From contig NZ_CP115464.1 of the NCBI RefSeq assembly GCF_027912515.1, positions 806,001 to 870,000 of the forward strand: DNA of 64,000 bases, read 5' to 3'. The notes under the pieces were generated by a model. It was given only the letters and a program-made list of their open reading frames with translations. It searched no databases and was not told the DNA's origin. The position numbers and the translations under genes were made by a program. Below, one piece after another: positions 33,765-41,665 of this stretch (the stretch's first letter is position 1; each line of letters begins with the position of its first letter). Origin of the DNA: Brevundimonas sp. NIBR10. Its GTDB lineage: Bacteria > Pseudomonadota > Alphaproteobacteria > Caulobacterales > Caulobacteraceae.

Positions 33765-36545
33765 ATGAAAACCTCTACCTCCTGTCTCGCCCTGGTCGCG
33801 GCTCTTTCGCTGGCGGTTCCGGTTCGGGCGGCGTCGCTCCCGTCCGCCGCCGGGACCCCGGCGGCCGAAGCGGTCGCCTCGTCCGCCTCGCCGGCGGCGT
33901 CGGATCTCGCGATCCCCTACACCCGCTTCACCCTCGGCAACGGACTGCGGGTCGTGGTCCATGAGGATCATACGACGCCCTTCGTCCATGTCGGGGTCTG
34001 GTACCACGTGGGATCGCGCGACGAGCCGCACGGTCAGACCGGCTTCGCCCACCTGTTCGAGCACCTTCTGTTCAACGGGTCGGAGCACCACAACACCGAC
34101 TGGTTCGGCGCCATCGAACAAATGGGCGCCCTGGAGATCAACGGCACGACCTGGCTGGACCGGACGAACTTCTTCGAGACGGTGCCGACGGCGGGTCTCG
34201 ATCGCACCCTGTGGCTGGAATCGGACCGGATGGGTCACAGCCTGGCGGCGTTCGATCAGGCCAAGCTCGATGAACAGCGGGCGGTGGTGAAGAACGAAAA
34301 GCGCCAGGGCGACAACCAGCCCTTCGGCCTCGTCGACTATCTGCTCGACGAGAATGTGTTCCCGCCGGATCATCCGTACAACCACTCGGTTATCGGTTCG
34401 ATGGCGGATCTGGACGCGGCCTCGGTCGAGGACGTCCATGGCTGGTTCAAGAAATGGTACGCCCCCAACAATGCGGTCGTCGTCCTTGTCGGGGATATCG
34501 ACCCGGCGACGGCGCGCCAGAAGATGGAGCTGTATTTCGGGGATATTCCGGGCGGCCCCGAGCCGACGCGGTTTGAGGCCAATGTGCCGGTCCGGCTCAA
34601 TGAATCCGAACAGGTTCAGTACGACAATGTCCCCCAGTCCGCCTTCTACCGGGCCTGGCCGGCTCCGGCGCTCGGCGATCCGCAGGCGGTGTATCTGTCT
34701 CTCGGCGTCGCCGCCCTCGGTGAGGGCAAGACGTCCCGGCTTTATGACCGGCTGGTCGTTCGCGACAAGCTGGCGACCGACGTCTATCTGCAGACCATGA
34801 CCGCAGAGGTCGCCGGCATGGTGACCCTCAGGGTGTCTCCGCGATCACCAGACGATATCCCCCGCATTCGAACCGTCGTGCAGGAGGAACTGGATCGCTT
34901 CATGGCCGAGGGGCCCAGCCGCGACGAGGTCCGGCGAAAGGCGACCGCCCAGGAGGCCGCGATGGTTCAGAACCGGGCCTTCCTGATCGGTCGCGCCGGC
35001 CTTCTCGCCGAGGGCGAACTCTATCGCGGCAATCCGAACGCCGGCGTTGAGGACATCGAACTGGCCCTGGCGGCGACCCCGGCCCAGGTTCGCGACGCCA
35101 CCCGGCTCTATCTCAGCCGCGGGTCCCATGCGGTGACGGTCCTGCCGCGCGCGTCTCTGGCGGTGACAGCCACGGGCGCGGATCGATCGGTCATGCCCCC
35201 CGTCGGCCCGGCACGGGATCTGGTGATGCCGGGGCTGGAGACCGCCACCCTGTCCAATGGCCTGCGGGTCGATGTGGTGACCAACCGCGGGGCGCCGACG
35301 GTGGCGGTCAACCTGCTGATGAACGTGGGGGTCGCCGCCGATCCCGAAGGCAAGGAGGGTTTGAACGCCTTCGCCTTCGATATGCTGGATGAAGGCGCCG
35401 GCGGCCTGTCTTCGGCGGATATCGCGCGCCGGGCCGAGGCGGACGGCGCGATGCTGATGGTCGGCGGTTCGCGGGACTGGGGATCGGTCGCCTCCCTGAC
35501 CCTGAAGCGCACCCTCAAGCCGTCCCTGGAACTGCTCGCCGATCTCGTCACCCAGGCCGATTTTCCGCAGGCGGACATCGACCGGATCCGCGACGAACGG
35601 CTTCAAGCCATGAAGGACGCGGAAAAATATCCCACGGCGCTCGCCGACCGCGTCCTGATGCGCCAGATCTTCGGCGAGGGTCATCCCTATGGTGAGCCGC
35701 TGGCCGGTAATCCGCAGTCGCTGGCGGCCATCACCCGGGCCGACCTGCTGACGTTCCGCAACGCCTGGATCCGTCCGGAAAACGGTCGCCTTCTGGTGGT
35801 CGGCGATGTGACCCTGGCGGAAATCCGCCCTGAGCTGGAACGGACGTTCGGGCGCTGGCGTCCGGTCGGTCCGGCCGGTGTGGCGCGCGATCGGCCTGTC
35901 GCGCCCGCGCGGACGACGCCCCGGATCCTGCTGGTCGATCGGCCCGGCGCCGAGCAATCGGTCATCACCGGCGCCTTCACCACGCCGATCCTCCCGGACG
36001 AGGAAGCCTTTGTCGCCCGGTCCGCCAACACGGTTCTGGGCGGCTATTTCTCGTCGCGGATCAATATGAACATCCGCGAGGATAAGGGCTGGGCCTATGG
36101 GGCCAACACGAGCCTGAGGCGCCTGCAGACCCAGGGTTATTGGCAGGCGGGCACCTCGGTCCAGACGGACAAGACGGCGCCGGCTCTGGCCGAACTGGTG
36201 CGGGAGGTGACGGAAATCGGCTCCAGCCGGCCGATCACCCAGGCGGAACTCACGCCTGTGATCAATGGCGAGGTCGGGAGCCTTCCCGGGTCCTACCAGA
36301 CCGCCTGGGAGACGATGCAGCAACTGGCCCAGAACATCCAGGAGGGGCGACCCTATGACTATGCGGCGACGCTGCGGCAGCGGTACGAGGCCCTGACCCC
36401 TGAGGCGGTGTCCTCGGAGGCCGCGGCCCTGTTCAAGCCGTCGACCCTGACGTGGGTGATTGTGGGCGACATGTCGAAGGTTGAGGCCGGTATCCGCGCC
36501 CTGGGTCTGGGCGAGGTTGTTCGCGTGGAGGCCTCCGCCCCCTGA
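33765..36545 (+). CDS. Secreted M16 (pitrilysin-type) zinc peptidase
   Basis: A 926-aa periplasmic peptidase with a signal peptide ending near residue 23 (VRAAS). The N-terminal half has the inverted zinc motif HLFEH (96-100) and the downstream glutamate in VVKNEKRQ (Glu178); the second half is a catalytically silent M16 copy with the usual R/Y substrate-carboxylate segment (NMNIREDKGWAYGANTS). Fused two-half M16 enzymes of this size degrade peptides in the periplasm. It has its own promoter region after the receptor terminator. The context suggests it digests peptides imported by the neighbouring receptor. Confidence 0.92.
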   Translation: MKTSTSCLALVAALSLAVPVRAASLPSAAGTPAAEAVASSASPAASDLAIPYTRFTLGNGLRVVVHEDHTTPFVHVGVWYHVGSRDEPHGQTGFAHLFEHLLFNGSEHHNTDWFGAIEQMGALEINGTTWLDRTNFFETVPTAGLDRTLWLESDRMGHSLAAFDQAKLDEQRAVVKNEKRQGDNQPFGLVDYLLDENVFPPDHPYNHSVIGSMADLDAASVEDVHGWFKKWYAPNNAVVVLVGDIDPATARQKMELYFGDIPGGPEPTRFEANVPVRLNESEQVQYDNVPQSAFYRAWPAPALGDPQAVYLSLGVAALGEGKTSRLYDRLVVRDKLATDVYLQTMTAEVAGMVTLRVSPRSPDDIPRIRTVVQEELDRFMAEGPSRDEVRRKATAQEAAMVQNRAFLIGRAGLLAEGELYRGNPNAGVEDIELALAATPAQVRDATRLYLSRGSHAVTVLPRASLAVTATGADRSVMPPVGPARDLVMPGLETATLSNGLRVDVVTNRGAPTVAVNLLMNVGVAADPEGKEGLNAFAFDMLDEGAGGLSSADIARRAEADGAMLMVGGSRDWGSVASLTLKRTLKPSLELLADLVTQADFPQADIDRIRDERLQAMKDAEKYPTALADRVLMRQIFGEGHPYGEPLAGNPQSLAAITRADLLTFRNAWIRPENGRLLVVGDVTLAEIRPELERTFGRWRPVGPAGVARDRPVAPARTTPRILLVDRPGAEQSVITGAFTTPILPDEEAFVARSANTVLGGYFSSRINMNIREDKGWAYGANTSLRRLQTQGYWQAGTSVQTDKTAPALAELVREVTEIGSSRPITQAELTPVINGEVGSLPGSYQTAWETMQQLAQNIQEGRPYDYAATLRQRYEALTPEAVSSEAAALFKPSTLTWVIVGDMSKVEAGIRALGLGEVVRVEASAP

Positions 36546-36580
36546 CGGCGCCGAGCTGGCATCGGCCCTTGCGGCCGGCC

Positions 36581-36615
36581 AAAAAGACGCCGGAGCGGCC
36601 GGGAGCCGCTCCGGC
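36581..36615 (-). terminator. Intrinsic terminator of the minus-strand TBDT
   Basis: GCCGGAGCGGC and GCCGCTCCGGC form a perfect 11-bp stem with a 5-nt loop. On the minus strand the stem is followed by GTCTTTTTGG, a proper T-run, so it terminates the receptor gene ending at 36632. It lies between the convergent M16 and TBDT genes. Confidence 0.85.
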
Positions 36616-36631
36616 AGTTCGGGAAAGCCGT

Positions 36632-39058
36632 CTAGAAGCGATTGCGGACGGTCACGCCCCAGGTTCTGGGAGCGCCCAGGAAGGCGTTGAACCCTCCGGA
36701 CTGGAGCGGGGCGTCGAAGGCGACCTGGTAGTAGTCCTCGTCGAAGAGATTCTGCGCCCAGAGCTCGGCCGTCCACCGGTCGTCCTGCCCGGTGAGGCCG
36801 ATGCGGCCGTTCACGACGGTGAAGGCCTCCTGCATTTTCTGCGGCGCGAGGTCCGAGCCGGTATTATACTCAGAGCTGTATTTGGCGGCCAGGCTGAGAC
36901 GCAGGGTCACGCCGCCGTCGAGCGGGCGTTCGTAATTCGCCGACAGCGATCCCGACCACTCCGGCGCGAATGACAGACGCGCGCCGGGCAGGCGAGGGGA
37001 GACGCCGGTCACGGGCACGAAATCGCCGTACCGGGTGTCGGCGTAGGTCAGGCCGCCCTGGAGTGACAGTCCGGTGATGGGAGTGAACCAGAGCGCGTCG
37101 AGATCCAGTCCCTCGGAGGTCACTTCCGGGATGGAGCTGACGATATAGCTGACCCCGGTGAAGGCGTTCAGCTGGAAGCCTTCGAACCGCTGATGGAACC
37201 AGGCGCCGTTGAGCGACAGGCTTCGGTCGAACAGGGAGGATTTGAGCCCGACCTCATAGGAATCGACCGTTTCTTCGGCGAAGGACGTGTCGGTCTGGGC
37301 CACGCCGATGGAACTGCGCGCCCGGTCCAGGTTGAAGCCGCCGGCCTTGTAACCGCGGGCGTAGGAGGCGTAGCCCATGACGGTGTCGGTGAAGTCGTAG
37401 CCGATCTTGGCCGTGCCGGTGACCTGATCCTCGTCGCGGTCCTGCCGGGTCGTGAGGTTGGTGAAGGCCGGATCGGTCCAGGGCAGACAGAGATTGCCCA
37501 CGACCGTCGGCGTCGCGGCGGCGCCGACGATGGCGGCGATGGCGGGCAGCCGACCCAGGGCTGCGCCACAGCCGTTATTGCCCGGCAGGTTGGTGTAGTG
37601 GCTGTCGAGCGACTTCTTCTCCTGGGTCCACCGCAGGCCCATCGTCAGCTTGAGCCGGTCGGTCACGGATAGGGTCTCGTTGGTGAACAGGGCGACGCTT
37701 CGGCTGGTCTGGGCGAAGGTGTCGAGCTGCCCCGAGCCGGGCGTGAAGGACGTCCCCGCCGGAAGACCGGTCAGGACCGAGACCAGGCCGGGCGCGGCCC
37801 CGGCCGACAACAGCAGGCCGAAATAGGTCTCGTAGGCGGCGCCGAAGATCACCGGCGTCTGGCTGGCGAGATCCTCATCGGCATAGAAGGCCCCGATCTG
37901 CCATTCGAGACGATCGGTCGCGCCAGCCAGACGCAGCTCCTGGCTGAACTGGTCAAAGCCGGCGCTGTAAGAGCCATAGGGGCGCTGCCAGATGTCGGCG
38001 GAGCTATAGTCGAGATCCGCCGAGCCGTTGGAAAACCAGCTGCGCGTCGCCGTGATCGAGGTCAGGACGGCGTCGCCCAGCCAGGGGGTCTGCCAATTGA
38101 TTTCAGCCGATACGCCCTTGTCCTCGATGTTCTGGATTGTGTCGCGATTCAGCCAGGCGCGCCGGTCGAAAGGCGCGGCCGGGCGGGCGACGCCCGAGTC
38201 GGGCGCCAGCGCATCGATAAGCGCCGCGGTGCCGCTGCTGATGATCTGGACGCCGGCGCAGCAGAATTCGTCGCGCCGGGTGTAGTCGGCGATGATCCGG
38301 ACATCGAGCGTATCCGTCGGGGTGAAGAGGAGCTGGCCGCGAACCGTGTAAAAGTCCTGGCTCGCATCCTTTGTCTCGGTGCGCGGACCGGCGCCGGTGC
38401 TGACCGAATAGAAGCCGTCGCGTTCCCGGGTGGCGACATAGAGACGGCCGGCGAGACGATCCGCGATCAAGGGGCCCGTCAACGACAGGGACGCGCCCAG
38501 GGCGTCATAGGCGCCGGCGGTCAGCTCGGCCTGGCCGCCGAAGGTGAAGGAGGGCGCGGCGGTGAGGACGTTAATGACCCCGGCGGAGGTGTTCTTGCCG
38601 AACAGGGTGCCTTGCGGTCCCTTCAGCACCTCGATCCGCTGCAGTTCGCCCAGATCGCCCATGGCGACGCCATTGCGGGGTCGGTAGACGCCGTCGATGA
38701 CCACGCTGACCGAGGATTCGAGGCCAGGGTTGTCGCCCACGGTGCCGACGCCGCGGATCCGCACCGTCGTGGAGGCCTCGCCTCCGGTGGAGGCGACATT
38801 CAGGCCGGGCGTCAGGATCTGCAGGTCCTTGATGTCACGAACCCCCGCGTTGGACAGGGTCTCCTGGCTCAGGGCGGTGATGACGATCGGCACGTCCTGA
38901 AGGCTCTGTTCGCGCTTCTGCGCGGTGACGACGATGTCGTCGACCGTGCTGGGGGACTCGTCGCGGGACTGGGCGGCCGCCGGATCGGCCAGCCCCAGGC
39001 CCAGCCAGGCCAATGCGCCAACGGCCGCGCCGGCGTTCAACAGGATCCTCAGTCTCAT
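36632..39058 (-). CDS. TonB-dependent receptor (hydrolase-linked)
   Basis: A 808-aa receptor. The signal peptide ends near residue 30 (DPAAAQ). It is followed by VDDIVVTAQKREQSLQDVP, a plug with VRIRGVGTVGD and EVLKGPQGTLFGKNTSAGVINV, and a barrel ending TVRNRF. The FGKNTSAG pattern is typical of receptors for organic compounds in sphingomonads and Caulobacter. The start ATG follows GGAGGAAGCC. It lies 37 nt after an alpha/beta hydrolase gene in the same direction and ends in an intrinsic terminator, so the two form a small uptake-and-hydrolysis unit. Confidence 0.92.
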   Translation of the reverse strand: MRLRILLNAGAAVGALAWLGLGLADPAAAQSRDESPSTVDDIVVTAQKREQSLQDVPIVITALSQETLSNAGVRDIKDLQILTPGLNVASTGGEASTTVRIRGVGTVGDNPGLESSVSVVIDGVYRPRNGVAMGDLGELQRIEVLKGPQGTLFGKNTSAGVINVLTAAPSFTFGGQAELTAGAYDALGASLSLTGPLIADRLAGRLYVATRERDGFYSVSTGAGPRTETKDASQDFYTVRGQLLFTPTDTLDVRIIADYTRRDEFCCAGVQIISSGTAALIDALAPDSGVARPAAPFDRRAWLNRDTIQNIEDKGVSAEINWQTPWLGDAVLTSITATRSWFSNGSADLDYSSADIWQRPYGSYSAGFDQFSQELRLAGATDRLEWQIGAFYADEDLASQTPVIFGAAYETYFGLLLSAGAAPGLVSVLTGLPAGTSFTPGSGQLDTFAQTSRSVALFTNETLSVTDRLKLTMGLRWTQEKKSLDSHYTNLPGNNGCGAALGRLPAIAAIVGAAATPTVVGNLCLPWTDPAFTNLTTRQDRDEDQVTGTAKIGYDFTDTVMGYASYARGYKAGGFNLDRARSSIGVAQTDTSFAEETVDSYEVGLKSSLFDRSLSLNGAWFHQRFEGFQLNAFTGVSYIVSSIPEVTSEGLDLDALWFTPITGLSLQGGLTYADTRYGDFVPVTGVSPRLPGARLSFAPEWSGSLSANYERPLDGGVTLRLSLAAKYSSEYNTGSDLAPQKMQEAFTVVNGRIGLTGQDDRWTAELWAQNLFDEDYYQVAFDAPLQSGGFNAFLGAPRTWGVTVRNRF

Positions 39059-39095
39059 GGCTTCCTCCTTGTGCGGCTTGTGCCGCTGTTATGAT

Positions 39096-39854
39096 TCAAG
39101 TGACGAAATCGACGATCGCCCGGGCGAATTCCGGGTTGCGCACGACCCCGAGGTGGTCGCCGGCGAGGCTGACGAGCCGGGCGTCGGGGAGGGCCTGGCG
39201 CAGTCTGTCGGGATGGGCGGCGAGCGGGTCGGCGTCGCCGGCCAGGACCAGTGTCGGGACGGTGATCCGGTCCAGGGCGATCGGGTCGCGATGCATCGAC
39301 CGCGCCTGGGCCGCCAGGGCCAGACGGTCGGAGCCCATCAGTTCGGCGAAGGCGCGAAAGGCCACGAGACCGGGATCGGTATCGGCGGCGATGAGGTCGG
39401 CTTCGAGAACCTCGGCCAGGGCGACGCTGGGGAGGGCGCGCAGGTCGACGCCGCCGCACACCACGACCCCCTCGCCGACACCGCCCACAACGAGCCGGCG
39501 CACACGCGGGTCGGTCGAGGCAAACACCAGGGACACGACCGCCCCCATGGAGTAGCCCACGAGATCGATCGCCTCGCAGCCGAGCCGGGTGACGAGTTCG
39601 CCCAGGTCCTGCGCCATCCGGACCTCGCCGTAGCGGGCGGGGTCGTGGGGTTTGTCGGAGGCGCCATGTCCGCGAGCGTCGATCGCGACCACGCGGCGGC
39701 CCTGATCCACGAGGGCGGCGACGACCCCCGGGCTCTCCCAGTTGGTCGATGCGTTGGCGGCGAAGCCGTGGTGCAGCACCACCGGCGTTCCGTCGGTCGG
39801 ACCCCAGGTCCGGTAGCTCAGACGGAGGCCGTCTGACGTCAGAAAATCAGCCAC
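39096..39854 (-). CDS. Alpha/beta hydrolase (esterase/lactonase-like)
   Basis: A 252-aa cytoplasmic hydrolase. The oxyanion motif is LHHGFAAN, the nucleophile is in GYSMGA, the acid in AGDADPLA and the histidine in AGDHLGV, giving a full triad. A cap region of about 50 residues follows strand 6. The start is GTG 39854, with GGGGAGGG upstream. No signal peptide is present. Its operon partner is the TonB receptor at 36632, so it probably hydrolyses the imported compound, perhaps an ester, lactone or ring-cleavage product. Confidence 0.85.
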   Translation of the reverse strand: MADFLTSDGLRLSYRTWGPTDGTPVVLHHGFAANASTNWESPGVVAALVDQGRRVVAIDARGHGASDKPHDPARYGEVRMAQDLGELVTRLGCEAIDLVGYSMGAVVSLVFASTDPRVRRLVVGGVGEGVVVCGGVDLRALPSVALAEVLEADLIAADTDPGLVAFRAFAELMGSDRLALAAQARSMHRDPIALDRITVPTLVLAGDADPLAAHPDRLRQALPDARLVSLAGDHLGVVRNPEFARAIVDFVT

Positions 39855-40061
39855 CCCGTCCCTCCCCGGACGCGCCCTGTGCGGACGGAAGCGAGGCCCG
39901 GTCAGGATGGCGTTCGATCGCGATCCCGGCGTCGACTTTTCGTCGATCTGCGTTCCTCACGATCAGGCGTAGCGCGAAACCCGCCCCCATTCCACAAAAA
40001 AACATGCATGACTGTTTCTTGTAAAGTTGTGCGTATGGGACCGGTCAGAGACAGGTGGGTT

Positions 40062-40703
40062 TCAGGGGTCCTGAGGCTCCCGGCCGGGACCGCGTTCGGC
40101 GGCGCGGATCTTCTCGAACACGGTCTCGCGGTGCAGGTGGAGCAGGGCGATGGCCTCCTCATTGACCTCGGACCGCACCCCGGCCATCTGCATGAGCGCC
40201 ATGCCGCGGAAGGCGGCCATGTGCAGCCAGATCATCGCTTCTATGGTGCGCGAATCGGAGATCCCGAGATCGCGCGCAAACTTCTCCGCGCCCCGCCGGT
40301 AGAGGGTGAGAATGGCCCGGCCCAGGTCGCTGAACTCCGCGGCCAGAGCGTGGTCGCTGCGGCTGCCGACGATGATTTCCGTCAGCGCGATCCCGTACCG
40401 CGTCATCTGCTTGGCCATGACCTCCTCGGGCGAGGGGGTCGGTTCGCCGCCGTAGACGGGGTCGTCGTGCATCGTCGACAGGCAGTATTCGCCGGTGGCG
40501 ATGATGAGGGCGACCTTGCTGGGATAGTGGTGCAAAAGCCCGCCGCGGGTGACCCCGGACAGCCGGCTGACCATAGGGGTGGTGGTTGCGGCGTAGCCCA
40601 CCTGATGCAGGCAGTCGACGGTGGCTTCCAACAGCCTGGACCGGGTCTGGGCCGAGCGCACGACGTTCGGGCGCCGCCCGGGCGAAGAAGGGTCGAGGGA
40701 CAT
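40062..40703 (-). CDS. TetR-family transcriptional regulator
   Basis: A 213-aa regulator. The helix-turn-helix is at about 22-65 (LLEATVDCLHQVGYAATTTPMVSRLSGVTRGGLLHHYPSKVAL), followed by a helical ligand domain. ATG 40703 begins the recognisable domain; the longer in-frame extension has no homology and overlaps the divergent TetR. The ribosome site is weak. It precedes the hydrolase-TBDT pair by 207 nt on the same strand and is divergent from a second TetR across 154 bp. It most likely controls the hydrolase-receptor unit. Confidence 0.85.
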   Translation of the reverse strand: MSLDPSSPGRRPNVVRSAQTRSRLLEATVDCLHQVGYAATTTPMVSRLSGVTRGGLLHHYPSKVALIIATGEYCLSTMHDDPVYGGEPTPSPEEVMAKQMTRYGIALTEIIVGSRSDHALAAEFSDLGRAILTLYRRGAEKFARDLGISDSRTIEAMIWLHMAAFRGMALMQMAGVRSEVNEEAIALLHLHRETVFEKIRAAERGPGREPQDP

Positions 40704-40857
40704 CGCTGCGTCGATACAGCCATTGATCGCAGAAGGCGACCTCGGCCGGGCGGCGTCGATCGCCCTCGCCGCGCCGTCAGGGCCCCTTCGCCTCGCACGA
40801 CAGGGCGCGGCTTCGCTCACGCTGGAAATCCGGCGAGCGATGGCCGATAGGAGAAGG

Positions 40858-41520
40858 ATGCAGCAGGCTGAACCGAAACGAAAAGGCCGGGGCCGTCCCG
40901 CCGTGAGCGAGGAGGCGACGGGCCGGGATGCGGTCATCGAGGCGACCAAGGCGGTCCTGCGCGAGACCGAGCCGGCGATGATCACCCGGCAACTCGTGGC
41001 GGAACGGGCCGGCGTCGATCCCAATCTGATCCGGTATTATTTCGGCAAGATGCCCCGATTGCTCGCCGAGGTCGTCGCGGACACCCACCGCAAGGCGCGC
41101 CGGGACATGTCGCGCATGCGCGACCGCGACGAGCCCCTGGAGCGGTTGCGTTACCGCATCGACCGCACCCTGGGCATGTTCGACCAGAACCCGCACCATC
41201 ACAAGCTGCTGGTCAGCATGCTGAACTCCGATCCCAGTTCGGAAGCCTATCGGGAGTGGGCGAGCATCCTTTCAGAATCGCTCGAGGACCTTGAGGAGAT
41301 TCTCAAAAGCGGCATGGAGGCCGGGCTTTTCCGCAAGGTCGACGCCCGGTACCTGCACATGACGATCGTCGCCGTCTGCGAGTTCGCGGCCAACAACGGC
41401 CCGATCGTCAAAGACATCTTCGGGCCGCAAGCCACCGCCCAGACCATCCGCACCCCCACCGCGGAGTTTGTCTATGACCTGGTGGTCAAGGGGCTGCGCC
41501 CGGATTCCTCCCCCGTCTAG
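40858..41520 (+). CDS. TetR-family regulator, candidate controller of the second catabolic cluster
   Basis: A 220-aa regulator with a basic arm (KRKGRGRP) and a helix-turn-helix near 25-65 (LRETEPAMITRQLVAERAGVDPNLIRYYFGKMPRLL). ATG 40858 follows AGGAGAAGG; an in-frame ATG at 40840 is possible but lacks a ribosome site. The first of the repeated TTCCTT-type palindromes begins 4 nt after its stop codon, before the promoter of the TBDT at 41666. Position makes it the obvious candidate to bind those sites throughout 41.5-53.3 kb; nothing in the sequence proves it. Confidence 0.85.
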   Translation: MQQAEPKRKGRGRPAVSEEATGRDAVIEATKAVLRETEPAMITRQLVAERAGVDPNLIRYYFGKMPRLLAEVVADTHRKARRDMSRMRDRDEPLERLRYRIDRTLGMFDQNPHHHKLLVSMLNSDPSSEAYREWASILSESLEDLEEILKSGMEAGLFRKVDARYLHMTIVAVCEFAANNGPIVKDIFGPQATAQTIRTPTAEFVYDLVVKGLRPDSSPV

Positions 41521-41524
41521 GCTT

Positions 41525-41542
41525 TTTCCTTTCAAAAGGAAA
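41525..41542. promoter_or_regulatory. Cluster-2 operator site A
   Basis: TTTCCTTT-CA-AAAGGAAA is a perfect 18-bp palindrome, matching TTCCTT-N4-AAGGAA. It lies just upstream of the -35 element of the TBDT/MFS promoter and 4 nt after the TetR stop. There is no T-run in the right place for a terminator. Confidence 0.7.
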
Positions 41543-41546
41543 TCAG

Positions 41547-41576
41547 TTGACAGGGCCGTCGCACGGCGTCTTATTC
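41547..41576 (+). promoter_or_regulatory. Predicted sigma70-type promoter of the TBDT-MFS operon
   Basis: TTGACA (41547-41552), an 18-nt spacer and TTATTC (41571-41576). The -10 element overlaps operator site B and the -35 lies just below site A, so a bound repressor would block RNA polymerase. Confidence 0.5.
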
Positions 41577-41589
41577 CTTCTATAAAGAA
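41574..41589. promoter_or_regulatory. Cluster-2 operator site B
   Basis: TTCCTT-CTAT-AAAGAA, one mismatch from the TTCCTT-N4-AAGGAA consensus. The flanks match site C closely (both read TATTCCTTCTA-Y-AA-R-GAAAT). Confidence 0.65.
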
Positions 41590-41665
41590 ATTAGCGGAAC
41601 CCCGCTAACATACGGGAATGGCTGCTCCGCCCACAGAAGGCGGGGGGCCGACAGGGAGGCTGATC

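Noticed and set aside
41525..41542. Site A read as an intrinsic terminator of the TetR gene
   Set aside because: No T-run follows the stem, and the same core recurs at other promoters where termination makes no sense; an operator fits better.
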